This document shows, one piece after another, positions 10,485 through 52,740 of a stretch of DNA of 64,000 nt. Within the stretch, counting starts at the first letter, position 1. Each line of letters begins with the position of its first letter. Origin of the DNA: Lumbricus terrestris (lineage: Eukaryota; Annelida; Clitellata; Crassiclitellata; Lumbricidae); NCBI GenBank assembly GCA_949752735.1, contig OX457053.1:4772735-4836734 (forward strand). Direction: 5' to 3'. The notes under the pieces were generated by a model. The model was given only the letters and a program-made list of their open reading frames with translations. It did not search any database and was not told the DNA's origin. Position numbers and translations under genes: made by a program.

Positions 10485-10556
10485 TCCTCGTTAGTATAGT
10501 GGTGAGTATCCCCGCCTGTCACGCGGGAGACCGGGGTTCAATTCCCCGACGGGGAG
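10485..10556 (+). tRNA. tRNA-Asp-GTC: tRNA-Asp (anticodon GUC)
   Basis: A 72-nt intronless cloverleaf. The acceptor stem TCCTCGT pairs with ACGGGGA (10549-10555) and the discriminator is G. The anticodon stem CCCGC/GCGGG encloses loop CTGTCAC with GTC at 10518-10520. The T arm is CGGGG-TTCAATT-CCCCG. A-box (TTAGTATAGTGG) and B-box (GGTTCAATTCC) are intact. A run of five T (10564-10568), eight bases after the gene, is a normal Pol III terminator. The sequence matches the conserved eukaryotic tRNA-Asp pattern throughout, so a functional gene is likely. A SINE begins directly after the terminator. Confidence 0.95.
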
Positions 10557-10570
10557 ATCAAGATTTTTGT

Positions 10571-10795
10571 GGGGCGCGGTGGCGTCGTTGCCTTGAAACC
10601 GGAAGGTTCGAGAGCCCCGAGGTTCGAATCCACCTAGTGTCGCCGCGTAGGGACCTACGGCAAGTCCTTCACTCGCAATTGCTCAGCGCATCGGCGTGAA
10701 ACTCCGATGCAGTGTCCGCTCTGCAGTCGGGAGCGCCTCTGAGTAGAGAGATTGAAGGGGCGCTATAACAAGTGTACATGCAAACAAACAAACAT
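10571..10795 (+). mobile_element. tRNA-headed SINE, copy 1
   Basis: Head GGGGCGCGGTGGCGTCGTTG with a perfect B-box GGTTCGAATCC (about 10621-10631), a body shared with the copies at 16444, 46765 and 57436 (TCCTTCACTCGCAATTGCTC; GTCCGCTCTGCAGTCGGGAG), and the tail GAGCGCCTCTGAGTAG...GGGGCGCTATAACAAGTG followed by (CAAA)n. The tail resembles that of the LINE at 20023. Insertion is 15 bp past the tRNA-Asp gene. Confidence 0.85.
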
Positions 10796-10845
10796 GAATG
10801 TTACGAGGGTAGACCTATTTTTATGGGTTGTATATATCCTACCAT

Positions 10846-11028
10846 CAGGGCTTAAAGTGTGGCTGGACGGTCATGGACGGCGTCCATGCACTTATTTTAA
10901 AATATGAATGCCGTCCTGCCACTTATTGGCCAGCACAGCCTGTAGGCGTAAGGGGCGTCCAGGCACTTCTTTTGGAAAGGTAAGGGGCGTCTTATTTATG
11001 CACTTATTTTCCAACACTTTAAGCACTG
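10846..11028. mobile_element. 183-bp hAT-like MITE with 8-bp target duplication
   Basis: Ends CAGGGCTTAAAGTG and CACTTTAAGCACTG are inverted repeats. An exact 8-bp duplication CCTACCAT flanks it (10838-10845 and 11029-11036), as hAT transposases generate. The interior carries repeated GGGGCGTCCAGGCACTTCTT words. Same family as 13998-14176. No coding capacity. Confidence 0.92.
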
Positions 11029-11036
11029 CCTACCAT

Positions 11037-11133
11037 AATTAATTATTATTGGACCACGCGTCTAAGACAGAGTTAACGATGGTCATAATATTCGAATAGC
11101 CTACCGTCATAAGGACATGCATGTATACTATAG

Positions 11134-11173
<40 letters not shown>

Positions 11174-11579
11174 CTGTCTTCTATGATATTTATAATTTAT
11201 ACCTGTGTAGTTTTGCCAAGAATTGTAGAATACACAAGAATCTAGAAACTTCTAATGCGCACATAAATTTAAGTAGCGCGCTGGAATCAGCTAGTCAGAG
11301 TAAATACTCTATGCATGGGCTTTAGTTCGCTTCTTTTAGCAGCCTATTGTAGGCAACATTAGGCCCTATAACCTAATAGCCTTCAGTAAGCCTTCTTCGT
11401 CGAATAGGCTCAGTAGCGTAGACAAGGCGGTTCGTGGGTTTAAAAAAAACCATTGGCTTAGGAAATGGTTTTTAAAAAGGCTATTTATCCACTTAAAATA
11501 ATTTTTAAAAACTGTTTGCAGTTACAATTTTTTTTACTTTATTCCCTTTGTTACTTTATTCCCTTTTTATTTAGGGCCT
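11037..11579. other. intergenic, (AT)n and part of a CAGTGGCGTAG-type MITE
   Basis: An AT dinucleotide run occupies about 11139-11170. From 11411 the sequence (CAGTAGCGTAGACAAGG, then CCATTGGCTTAGGAAATGG) matches the left half of the element at 57709, so it is a fragment of that MITE family. No gene seen. Confidence 0.5.
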
Positions 11580-11587
11580 ACTGTGAT

Positions 11588-11827
11588 CAAGGGCGGATAC
11601 ATAAATTTTCGAAGGGGGGGCCAAAATTTTTGGTGTTGCCGGCGAAAAATTTTTTTTGACCGCTGAAAAAACTGATGACCTTTTTTTTTTTTTTTTTTTT
11701 TTAGTAGTGCATCGGCCAATTTTTTGGGAAAAAAGTACTTGTTGAAACCAAATGGGGGGGCCACGTCCCATGCAATTTTTAAATGGGGGGGCCATGGCCG
11801 GATTGGCCCCCCCTGGATCCGCCCTTG
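11588..11827. mobile_element. 240-bp hAT-like MITE (CAAGGGCGGAT ends) with 8-bp target duplication
   Basis: Terminal inverted repeat CAAGGGCGGAT at left, ATCCGCCCTTG at right. An exact 8-bp duplication ACTGTGAT flanks it (11580-11587, 11828-11835). The interior has long G and T runs (GGGGGGGCC, T20) and GATGACCTTTTT, related to the fragment at 52547. Noncoding. It sits at the truncated 5' side of a LINE copy. Confidence 0.92.
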
Positions 11828-11835
11828 ACTGTGAT

Positions 11836-13600
11836 ACTGTTGGGTTGGTGTCAGCTAGGAAGGGCATCCGGCAGGCCATACCCCCTATTGTTGTACAGAA
11901 TGGTCGAAAGAGAGGTCGTGCGGTTTTCATCTATCCGGTTTTTGTCACTCCGCCGATGTCTACCCAGCTACAGGACCAGTACGCGTTCCGCCCGACCGGT
12001 TCCACAACAGCAGCCCTCATCTCCATCTTGCACCATGTCACCGCCCTTCTTGAGGACAATCCCTATGTTTCGATCGTCTCTCTAGACTTCTCTAAAGCTT
12101 TTGACTCTGTTAGGCACTACACTCTCGCTGAAAAACTATCTAAACTTGAACTTCCTGATGCAATATACAACTGGCTCATAAACTTTCTATCGGAACGAGG
12201 ACATAACACAAAGTTCGCCGGGTTCACCTCCAGAACTGCTTATATCAACTCAAGCGTGGTTCAGGGGTCGGGAGTGGGACCTTCCTCCTATGTCGTGACA
12301 GCCTCAGACCTGAAACCAGTACTCACCGAAAACAAGATTGTCAAGTATGCCGATGATACCTACTTATTGGTTGGAGCCAAAAAGCGACTTACAATTACCG
12401 CCGAGCTGGCCCAGATAGCGGAATGGGCGCAACGAAACAACCTGCAGCTGAACCCAACCAAGTCGCGAGAGATGCTGGTTACTCGCAGTCGCATCCAGTA
12501 CACTCCTGATCTGATCTCCGGAGTTCAGAGGGTCAATGCGATGAAAATCTTGGGTGTGACCTTCCGGAGCGATCTACGAGCTTCGGGGCATGTCGACGAG
12601 GTGCTTGAGGCATGCTCTCGCTCACTCTACGCCCTGAGGGTTTTGAGGACTCATGGCCTGCCTGCTGACGCCTTACACGTGGTAACGAAGGCCACAACTG
12701 TTGCCCGCCTCATGTACGCCGCCCCTTTTGCAAAAATTTGCAAACCGCTCCATAGCCACTGAAAAAGTACAGCTATATTGTTAAGACGACACCTTAAAAT
12801 GCTGCCATTGCATTGTGGAAATTCAAAAAGTTTCTAATGGGCCACTGAAAAAGTACAGCTATTTTGTTAAGACAACACCTTAAAATGCTGCCATTGCAAT
12901 GTGCAAATTCAAAAAGTTTCTGATGGGGAGGGGCGCATCCCCTCCCCATACCCCTGCCCCTCACAGTGCAATGCGCATCACGAGCGTCCTTCGGACGTTC
13001 AATTGTTTCCCCCCCTCCCAGAAACCTCAATTCCCCCCCCCCCCCCAGAGGAGGGGGACTAGATTAAGCACTGTAAACATATGAACAGATTCCCATACAA
13101 CTGTTTTAAGTCGGCGAAAATGGGGGGGTTTGTTCTCCCACTCCAAGTGGGGGGGTTAGACGCCACTGCCTGGTGGGGGTCTACTACGGAAGGAGATCGG
13201 TCGCGCTTGGATCGTTTCATGCGCCGAATCCAGCGGATGGGATTTCTACCTGATGCCTCGCCCTCTGCTGCTGATATGGTTGAGGAATCTGACGAGCGCT
13301 TGCTCCGCGCCGTCATATGGAACAGTTGTCATGTCCTTCGCGACCAATTTCCCCAAATGACCAGTACGGTTTACAACCTTCGACCCCGACGTCATAATTT
13401 CCAGCTCCCGCACAAGGACAACATAAACTTTATTTCCAGAGTCCTCTACAAGAACGCTTACAACCATTAGGCCTAAATCATTCAATCTCATTAACGATCT
13501 TTTTTAGTAAGACGTTTTAATTTAATTTTATGATGTTTGTCTCTCTTGATGTTCACCATGTAACCAGGCTGCGGTGTGTCAACCTGGACGTTTTTCACGA
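11836..13600 (+). mobile_element. non-LTR retrotransposon (jockey/CR1-like) ORF2 remnant, interrupted
   Basis: 5'-truncated ORF2. About 11960-12730 encodes reverse transcriptase with SLDFSKAFDSV, VVQGSGVGPS (usual QGS..GP block) and YADDTYLLV. About 13165-13470 encodes the typical C-terminus: AWWGSTTEGDRSRL, then ADERL-like ESDERLLRAVIWNSCHVL and LYKNAYNH before a stop. The two halves would join at LMYAAP/AWWG but are separated by about 430 bp of foreign sequence (about 12731-13160). After the stop comes a 3' UTR to about 13600, ending TTCACGAATTAAACGAATAT. The copy is inactive: no endonuclease region and a split frame. Confidence 0.8.
12731..13160. mobile_element. insertion splitting the LINE, with an 86-bp tandem duplication
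   Basis: This block interrupts the ORF2 frame. Inside, an 86-bp unit beginning GCCACTGAAAAAGTACAGCT is tandemly repeated (12755-12840, 12841-12926) with a few changes. It also has GC-rich and poly-C/poly-G tracts (GGGGAGGGGCGCATCCCC, a C15-like run near 13030, AATGGGGGGG). The first bases (about 12735-12757, TTTGCAAACCGCTCCATAGC) match the LINE at 15013-15037. Flanks GTACGCCGCC and TAGACGCCAC are similar but not an exact target duplication. Class not determined. Confidence 0.55.
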
Positions 13601-13997
13601 ATTAAACGAATATCTATATATCAAATTCCTGACTACGCCACTGAATATAGGCTGTCATGAGATATAACGTGGGAAGACCTGCTCGGTAACAGCATATAGG
13701 CCTTTGAAGACTAAAAGTTAGTTGGGTATGCCCCGTTAGGCCTATGAAGGCCTATGTGCACTAAGTAAAAACGATGCGATTTTTTGCCATATATATAAGG
13801 GCCTAATGCCAGCAGATTGCTAAAGGCGAATCTAATGCTTTGACAAACTCTTGACCTTGTTTGTTGAATGTTAGGCTATCATTATTCTGACATAGGCTAT
13901 TGACCTTCACCAATGATTCCTTTACCAGAGAAAATTTCGACTACCGGGTACTGCGCGCGACAACAGTAGGCTATATCACATAAATGAACCATTAACT
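13601..13997. other. intergenic, no gene seen
   Basis: AT-rich with several AGGCCTA palindromes. CTGACTACGCCACTG at about 13621-13635 is the reverse complement of a common hAT-like MITE end (CAGTGGCGTAG), so a MITE end is probably present. Nothing else supported. Confidence 0.4.
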
Positions 13998-14176
13998 CAG
14001 GGCTTAAAGTGTGGCTGGACGGTCATGGACGGCGTCCATGCACTTCTTTTAAAATCTGAACTCCGTCCAGCCACTTATTGGCCAGCAATGACTAGAAAGG
14101 TAAGGGGCGTCCAGGCACTTCTTTTTGGAAAGATAGGGGGCGTCCAGGCACTTATTTTTCCACACTTTTAGCACTG
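13998..14176. mobile_element. 179-bp hAT-like MITE, sister of 10846-11028
   Basis: Ends CAGGGCTTAAAGTGTGG and CCACACTTTTAGCACTG. Exact 8-bp duplication CATTAACT (13990-13997, 14177-14184). Interior nearly identical to the copy at 10846 in its first 60 bases, which points to fairly recent activity of the family. Confidence 0.92.
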
Positions 14177-14188
14177 CATTAACTTATA

Positions 14189-14275
14189 TAGATTGAGCGC
14201 CTGTGAATAAGCTGGTTCCCGCGACTTGGCTTTTGTGGGCGCTGTAGAAGTCTCGAGATTACGATTACGATAGGC
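14189..14275 (+). mobile_element. short 3'-end fragment of the (TTACGA)-tailed LINE family
   Basis: GATTGAGCGCCTGTGAATAAG through GGGCGCTGTAGAAGTCTCGAGATTACGATTACGAT, the terminal 85 bp of the LINE that follows at 14340. An extreme 5' truncation is typical of target-primed insertion. It precedes a longer copy in the same orientation. Confidence 0.8.
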
Positions 14276-14339
14276 TATTTAGATTCTCATTTTCGTAATC
14301 ATTATTGCGCTAAGCATAATCAATGGGATGGATGCAATA

Positions 14340-15410
14340 ACATAAATGCATAATCTTCTCTCCGTGGTCACCCAAATCACCTCTTGGATGACCTCAAATC
14401 TCCTCTGCCTCAACCCCTCCAAGACAGAATTTATACTAATTGGCCTCAGAGAACAACTCAAGAAAATTCCTGATCCCTCTATTTCCTTCAACAATGACTC
14501 TTCTTCCAACCACACTTTCTCCGCAAATTCTCCTGTCCGAAACCTAGGTGTAATCTTTGACCAGCATCTTAGCTTCTCCGACCACATAACCCAACTTTCC
14601 CGCACTTGTTTCATGCACATACGAGATCTCCGCAGAATCCGACCTATGCTCGACTTTAAAACTGCATCCACAATAGCCACATCCATAGTTCATGCGAAAC
14701 TTGATTACTGCAACTCTCTCTTCCTAAACATTGATATAACCCAAATTAACCGCCTCCAAGCTATCCAGAATGCCCTCGCCCGTGCAGTGACGAAAACCCC
14801 CAAACGTCACCACATCACTCCTGTCCTGAAATCACTTCACTGGCTCAAAATACCTGAACGCATCGAATACAAAGTCCTCTCACTCATTACAATACACTTC
14901 AATCATCCCAGCCGTTCTACCTTCGTCAGTTGTTCACCATCCAGCCACCTCGTTCAACACGCTCCTCATCCTCCATTACACTGCTTCGCCCTCCCATCAC
15001 TTCATCACTGAAATTTGCAAACCGCTCCATAGCCATTGCCGTTCCACCTCTCTGGAACAAGCTTCCGCCAGCACTTCGGCAAACTTCCGACCCATCATAC
15101 GAACTCACCAAAACTCCACATCTCGCTATCTCCCCACAGGTCTTTCACTCAAAACTGAAAACATTGCTCTTTCACAAATCCTATCCTGATTCCTCCTCTT
15201 CTCATCACATCCCTCGTCATTTCAATTCTAAACATCACCCACCTTAGCCGTCCATCTATCTGCCTGCCTGACTCTCCGGACTTGACCCGCTGCCTATCGA
15301 TTTTGTTTTGATTGAGCGCCTGTGAATAAGCTGGTTCCCGCGACTTGGCTTTTGTGGGCGCTGTAGAAGTTTCGAGATTACGATTACGATTACGATTACG
15401 ATAAAATTAG
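14340..15410 (+). mobile_element. 5'-truncated CR1/L2-like LINE, ORF2 C-terminus and (TTACGA)n tail
   Basis: Reads LLCLNPSKTEFILIG, then SPVRNLGVIFDQHLSF and KLDYCNSLF, typical of the end of a non-LTR reverse transcriptase. The frame shifts near 14930. In the next frame it continues with VPPLWNKLPPALRQ and FHSKLKTLLFHKS to a stop at 15245-15247. The 3' UTR follows and ends GAGATTACGATTACGATTAC, a 6-bp microsatellite tail. Dead copy: 5' truncation plus frameshift. Related 3' ends lie at 14189, 16591, 38450 and 45150. Confidence 0.88.
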
Positions 15411-15851
15411 AACATAATTATTATTAGAACGGATTAGATTAGATTAGGCCTATAGCTTTAACTTTTAGCTTTAACAGCATCGACGTATATTGAGTTTAAC
15501 AGGCACAAGCCGGAAGTTTCGAAGTCGTGCTTTCTCAGTTTCAGGAACCAAAGAGTGGAACAGTCGTCCAACTTCCATTCCTCAGTGTCATCATCATTCA
15601 CCATGAGTAGGCCTATGCTCGTCAGTGTAGCCACAGTAGGCTATACTGTGGTGTAGACTAAATCTATTACGGGGTTTTAATCTAAATTAAAACCCATTTA
15701 TTCTCATTACATTATGACTAGATAATTATGCCCTTCTTTCGTGCAGGACTTTAACCCTTTAATGCGCGTTATAAATACCTAATTGTATTGCATTGTATTA
15801 ACTCGGTAGGCCTAGACTGCATCTAAAAATAGGTAGGCCTCCATCGTTTCG
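15411..15851. other. intergenic, upstream of the PKA gene
   Basis: No gene, RNA or clear mobile element seen. Several TAGGCCTA-type palindromes and AT-rich sequence separate the LINE tail from the promoter-like block. Confidence 0.5.
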
Positions 15852-16010
15852 TGACCCTTGACCTTTAAGAAGCGCAGGCGGTACCAAACCAGCCAATCAG
15901 GGACGCGCACACGTAGCCAGGCGCATGCGCAGACGATCGACCCAGGGACGTGAAACTAGCGCAACCAATCATCGGCGACGTGTTCATCGCGCATGCGCAG
16001 GTTTGTTAGT
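15852..16010 (+). promoter_or_regulatory. promoter-like block of the PKA regulatory-subunit gene
   Basis: A locally GC-rich block before exon 1 with recognisable motifs. TGACCCTTGACCT at 15852-15864 is the reverse complement of AGGTCAAGGGTCA, a perfect DR1 nuclear-receptor site. CCAAT boxes lie at 15893-15897 and 15965-15969. NRF1-type palindromes GCGCATGCGC lie at 15921-15930 and 15989-15998. ACGTG half-sites lie near 15948 and 15978. No TATA box is evident. NRF1 plus CCAAT without TATA is typical of broadly expressed genes, which fits a housekeeping kinase subunit. Function is inferred from motifs only. Confidence 0.65.
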
Positions 16011-16154
16011 GTTGATCAGCAGAAGCGGATCGAAACAGCGGAAGATCTTGATCGTCGAAGGAATCGAAAGAGGATCGAAGGAAGATCAAAGGAGGATTGA
16101 AGGAGGATCAAAGGAGGATCAAAGGATCGAAGAAGGAGGAGCGTGAGTCAAAAG
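16011..16154 (+). other. probable 5' UTR with a GGATCAAAG-type repeat
   Basis: Between the promoter motifs and the start codon is a purine-rich run (about 16028-16140) of degenerate 9-bp units such as GGATCGAAG and GGATCAAAG. No upstream ATG is seen in the last 100 bases. The transcription start is not determinable from sequence, so the extent is approximate. Confidence 0.5.
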
Positions 16155-48312
<32,158 letters not shown>

Positions 48313-51300
48313 TCGAATGCAACGCGGTCCTACGGTTGCAACCGAGGTCTACTCGTTGTTTATTTCGGTCCATCGTTTTGACGTTTACAGAGCAATCGAG
48401 CGAGAACTCGACTCTGTGGAGGGCGAAGGGTTAACGTTTGTTGGATGTTGACGAGAAAGGTTGTTAGAATGCGATGGTTTTCCTCTAGATGGTTTACCCA
48501 CTGTCGTTTTTCGGATACACAGTTTACACACGTGTCGAGTAGTTGGAATTTCGATGTAATGTGATTGGTAATAGTACAGATTCGGATACGAATGGACCCC
48601 CCCCCCGAGTAATTAGTGTATCACATTTTAATTTAAATCACCTCTAGACCACGGCCGGTAGTATGATTTGCAGAGACAGCTTTGCAAGGACTTTGATGTA
48701 ATTTAAATTGATTTGTAGTTTAAGATTTATAAGCCGATGTAATCGTGCATTCTCTCTCGTAGCTGTGCGTTGAACGTGAAGAAAGCTGGCCAAGTTGTTG
48801 GTTCAGCTAAAGGTTCTTTGCACCAGGAAGAATATTCTGGTTAGTGGTTTGTGTTCAGTCAACTACTTACAAGTACTTTAAGCTGGTCATCAGTGAGCTA
48901 CTGGATTTAGGTGTAAATTGCCAGCTCTCAGATATTAGAGCCCCTTAGTTCTAAAGTGGTTCATCGACGTTGACTGTTTAAAGAAGGCAGATGAACCACT
49001 TTAGAACTAGGGGGTTAGGGTGCCATGTTTTCAGCCTTCAAAATATTATCACAAATTCTTTCATGCAACATGGACATTGGAGTTGCTTGAACATCATTGA
49101 CTACGTAAGTCACATCGCGAGTTGAAAGCGGATAGTTTACACAAATGAAGGAGTGACTGGTTTTTCAGTGTTTGTTATTTGTGTGGTGAAATCCACGAAG
49201 ATGATGGCATGATGGAATTCTTTAGGCAGACTCAAGTATCAAGTGAGTACTTCTGTCTTGTGAGAAAGTAAGAAACTTAGATATTTTTTCCCATTGGCAC
49301 TTTGTGGCTTCATTATTGCAAAGTTAAAATTAGACCAAACAATCTGTTAATGCTTTTTTTATGATCTGGTTTGTGGCTCATGCTTGAAAGTTAGATTAGT
49401 GAGTGATTAGACATTTTGTGAGTGTTAAACTTCAGAAGTACATTTTCTTCTTGGGTGAAAACAGATGTCAGTGTTGCAAAGTTGTGAAATGATGCTTATC
49501 GCAAGTTAATTGTAGTATGCTGCAAAATGGCAGCAAATTGAATTTGTAAGAAGTTTTACGATGTACTTGTTGTGGCTGAAGCATTTGTTTTGGCAATACT
49601 TCGCATAAATGAATCTCTGGTTTTGCCTGCTTATCAAGAGATCTGAATAACTCGAAAAACTTTCTAATGCTATAGGTTTTTTTTATACAAAGCTTGGATG
49701 TTGGATGTTGCTCACGAGAATTCTGATGTTGTGTTCACTGCTTGTAAACCGAGGAGTGTGTCCATAGGATTTCAGATTGTGGTAGGATAGTATTGACTTA
49801 AGTTAGTTAGCAGGTATTGCAGACGGGCAGTGAACCCTGGGCTCCCGGAGGGGTAGAAATTGACAATATTTGACTGGTTTAAGAAAAGGAACAGTCCCTT
49901 CAACAGCTAACCCTCTGTTAGCCATAAGGTCTTCTCCCTTGCCATATTATCTTCCAACCAACAGGGTTATGGTCAGCACTTGTAGTTACAGGGTGTAGCA
50001 AAAATTGACAGCACATATTATTATTTCTATCTTGTTGGGACAGCTATAGTGTAGTGTGCATTTAAATCTTGGTACCAGAGAATTTGCTTCAGGAGAACCA
50101 GCATGGACAATGTTGCTTCTTAACATCAAGTCCCCAAGGGGTTTGGTTGATAAGGAAAGTTTTTTTAACCTTCAGAGGTCCGGGGTTAATCGGGGTGTGG
50201 GGGGGGATTTGAGTTTTGAGTGGGGTTTGAAATCCTATGGGCAGGAAGATTGAATCCTGCTGTTGTACGTTTACGTTTGTGTTTGCTTATAGAAATCAGG
50301 AGGAATTTAATATCATAAAGATCACACTGTTCATAGATTAAATCCCGAAGGATCATTTCTACCTCGATAAAAATAATGATTAGTTAATTATCCCATTAAT
50401 TTATGTCAAACGAGATTGCGTGCAAAAAAATTTCTGTGTTTTCACTGCATAATACCAATAAGTAACGAGTGGTGGCAGATTAGGTTTTTAGTCTCGTGTA
50501 TTTTTTCTTCAAATTAATCAATATCAAATTTTGCTCCTTTCAAAGAATTAAAGAAATTTATTGTTCATATTTTCCCGTATTATGCTGCTGTTAAGGTTTT
50601 TAAAAATTTACATCAAATATGTGTGATCTGTTTCAGATCATTATATTATAATCAAACTATAATATTTATGTCGTCTATTTATAAATCACATTTCTTATGT
50701 AGATAAGTTCAGCAGATCTGAACTTTTGGCATGAGACCAGGGTGTTCTAATTATGGCCTTAGTCATAGGCTCATAGCACAGAGACCGTGTGGCATGTTCA
50801 AGTCTGCTGTCGTTAGGTGACAAATCCAGAGTGTGTTACCAGATGTACTATTGTCGTGTTCAGCACATCGATAAACAATTGTTGTGTGGTTAATTGATGA
50901 CACTGTGTTATAACATAGATTATTAGCGTTGCTGCCCTCCTCATTTTTGTTGGCTTGAGACTGGCACTGCTAGAGTTCGAGCAGTGGCGGATTTTGACTG
51001 GACTTTCCAGTTGGTCTGATGTTGCACCTGCTTCATTATAGTGGTGTGGTGAGCCCATATTATGGGCAAGATGCAAGGGGATCATCCACAGCATTCTAAT
51101 CCTGTTTTTTTTTCAAAAACCAAGCGAAGTCGTCTATTGAATTTTCAGTTCTCTTGTTTGTTGCGAAAATTGTGATTTTTGTGATGCTCAATGAAGATGT
51201 TAATGAAATTTACTTATTCTTAAACTTGACATAATTATGTTACATGCAGGAAACTGTAGAAATCTGTTGTGCTTTCAGAAGGTTGGACAATTATTGTTAT

Positions 51301-51852
51301 AGCTTGTTAAAAATGCCTTTTAGAATCTTGCACAACGATTATTAGTACTCGTAGCGCATCCTAATTATCATTCGTATTAAAATACGCTGATCGGCTTGCA
51401 CGTACCGATCAACTTAAAAACTTGTAGGACTAATATTTTGTCTTAGCCTATTTGCTGATTTTGGAAACTGTTGAACATCCGAGTATTATTTGTCTAGGGT
51501 AGATTTGGTCACCAGTCGAAGCAGAGCTAGAATTTTCGATATAGTAGGCGAGCTGCACTGTTGGGTGTTTCCAAACCACGATTCATTTCGGGTAAACTTT
51601 CGTCAGGAATGCTGCTTAAATGCGTTCAAACTTTCCTTTAGCATTGTAATAGATTCTTTTTGCTGGTAGCCCCTCAGATTTAAAAAATATTTATCTGAAC
51701 GCATTTGATTCGTAAGTTAGTGACAGATTTATTTGTGCGCTTGGTTTCCGAAAAGCTGTGCTCATTTCCGGATGAGATGTAGGATGCGTTTTTGGTGTGT
51801 ACTGTCAAGAAAAGATGACGTCTCTTCTAAAAACGATTGCGTCATATTTGCA
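48313..51852 (+). other. PKA gene 3' UTR and flank, repeat-poor
   Basis: The longest repeat-poor stretch in the window; no second gene or RNA recognised. It must contain at least the proximal 3' UTR. A few ATTAAA sites occur (for example 50337), but I noticed no AATAAA before the one inside the MITE at 51879, so the polyadenylation site is undetermined. Confidence 0.5.
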
Positions 51853-51860
51853 GTCTCGAC

Positions 51861-52350
51861 CATAGAGGTGTATTATATAATAAATATATCACTAGAGAGA
51901 GTATCCAGTCTCTATATTGAAGTCGACGAAAGTCGTGCCGACCAATCACATCATATCTGTCGAAAGTTGTGCCGACCAATCATAGGCAATTTCTCGTACC
52001 GACCAATCACAGTCGTACAGCATCGATGTGGGGAAAATAAATAAAATAATATCAGCATTTGTATAATAAGACGAACTTGTCGATGTTTACTTGTCAATAT
52101 GTCAAGAAACTGCAAAATTAACAAACAAGCATCGATATGTTCGTTTTATTATAAAAATGCTGATGTCGTTTAATTTATTTTTCAAATCGATGCTGTAAGA
52201 CTGTGTGATTGGTCGGTATAAGAAATCGCCTATGATTGGTCGGAACGATACGACCGTTGTAGGCTAAATTTTTGACTTCAAATCTTATTGCAGGGCAGAT
52301 ACGTCATACTCTCTCTAGCGTGTATATTATATATATCATGCATCTCAATG
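51861..52350. mobile_element. 490-bp foldback hAT-like element with CCAAT boxes, 8-bp target duplication
   Basis: Ends CATAGAGGTG and (complement) CATTGAGATG extend into long inverted repeats that run almost to the centre near 52105, so a strand could fold into one hairpin. Exact duplication GTCTCGAC flanks (51853-51860, 52351-52358). CCGACCAATCA occurs three times in the left arm and its complement twice in the right arm, each a CCAAT core. Contains AATAAA at 51879 and near 52031. No coding capacity. Confidence 0.9.
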
Positions 52351-52546
52351 GTCTCGACCAAATCTACTCGATCTAAACCTTTTATTTCTAGGGCGTGCAT
52401 TTGGTTTGGAAAATGATTTAAAACGTAATTGCTATCACGATCCTTTCACAGGGGTGCTCTGTGGGCATTATTAGATAGTGAGAATGAAGGAAAATGCATC
52501 CCAATTCTAAGGAAGACGTTACTCATAATACATTATGGGCGCCACA

Positions 52547-52740
52547 GTGGCGGCGCCAGGGTCCATGGGGGATAGGTGTGAGGGTAAGCCTCCCTCCCAA
52601 AAAGGTCATCAGAGCTTTTTGGACAGCGAAAATGAAATATTTTCATGAGATTTCGACTTGGGCCCCTAAAAAAGGTCATCAGGTTTTTTGGGACAGGGAA
52701 AATGAAATATCTTCATGAGATTTCGACCAAACGACTAAAA
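52547..52740. mobile_element. MITE fragment with internal duplication (CAGTGGCGGCGCC end)
   Basis: Begins CAGTGGCGGCGCCAGGGTCC. AAAAAGGTCATCAG...GGACAGCGAAAATGAAATAT and TTCATGAGATTTCGAC are repeated in tandem (period about 78 bp). Related inside to the element at 11588. The right terminus is not identified. Confidence 0.6.

Noticed and set aside
16143..16154. Upstream start at the GTG four codons before the PKA Met
   Set aside because: The ATG at 16155 matches the RI N-terminus; no reason for a non-ATG start.
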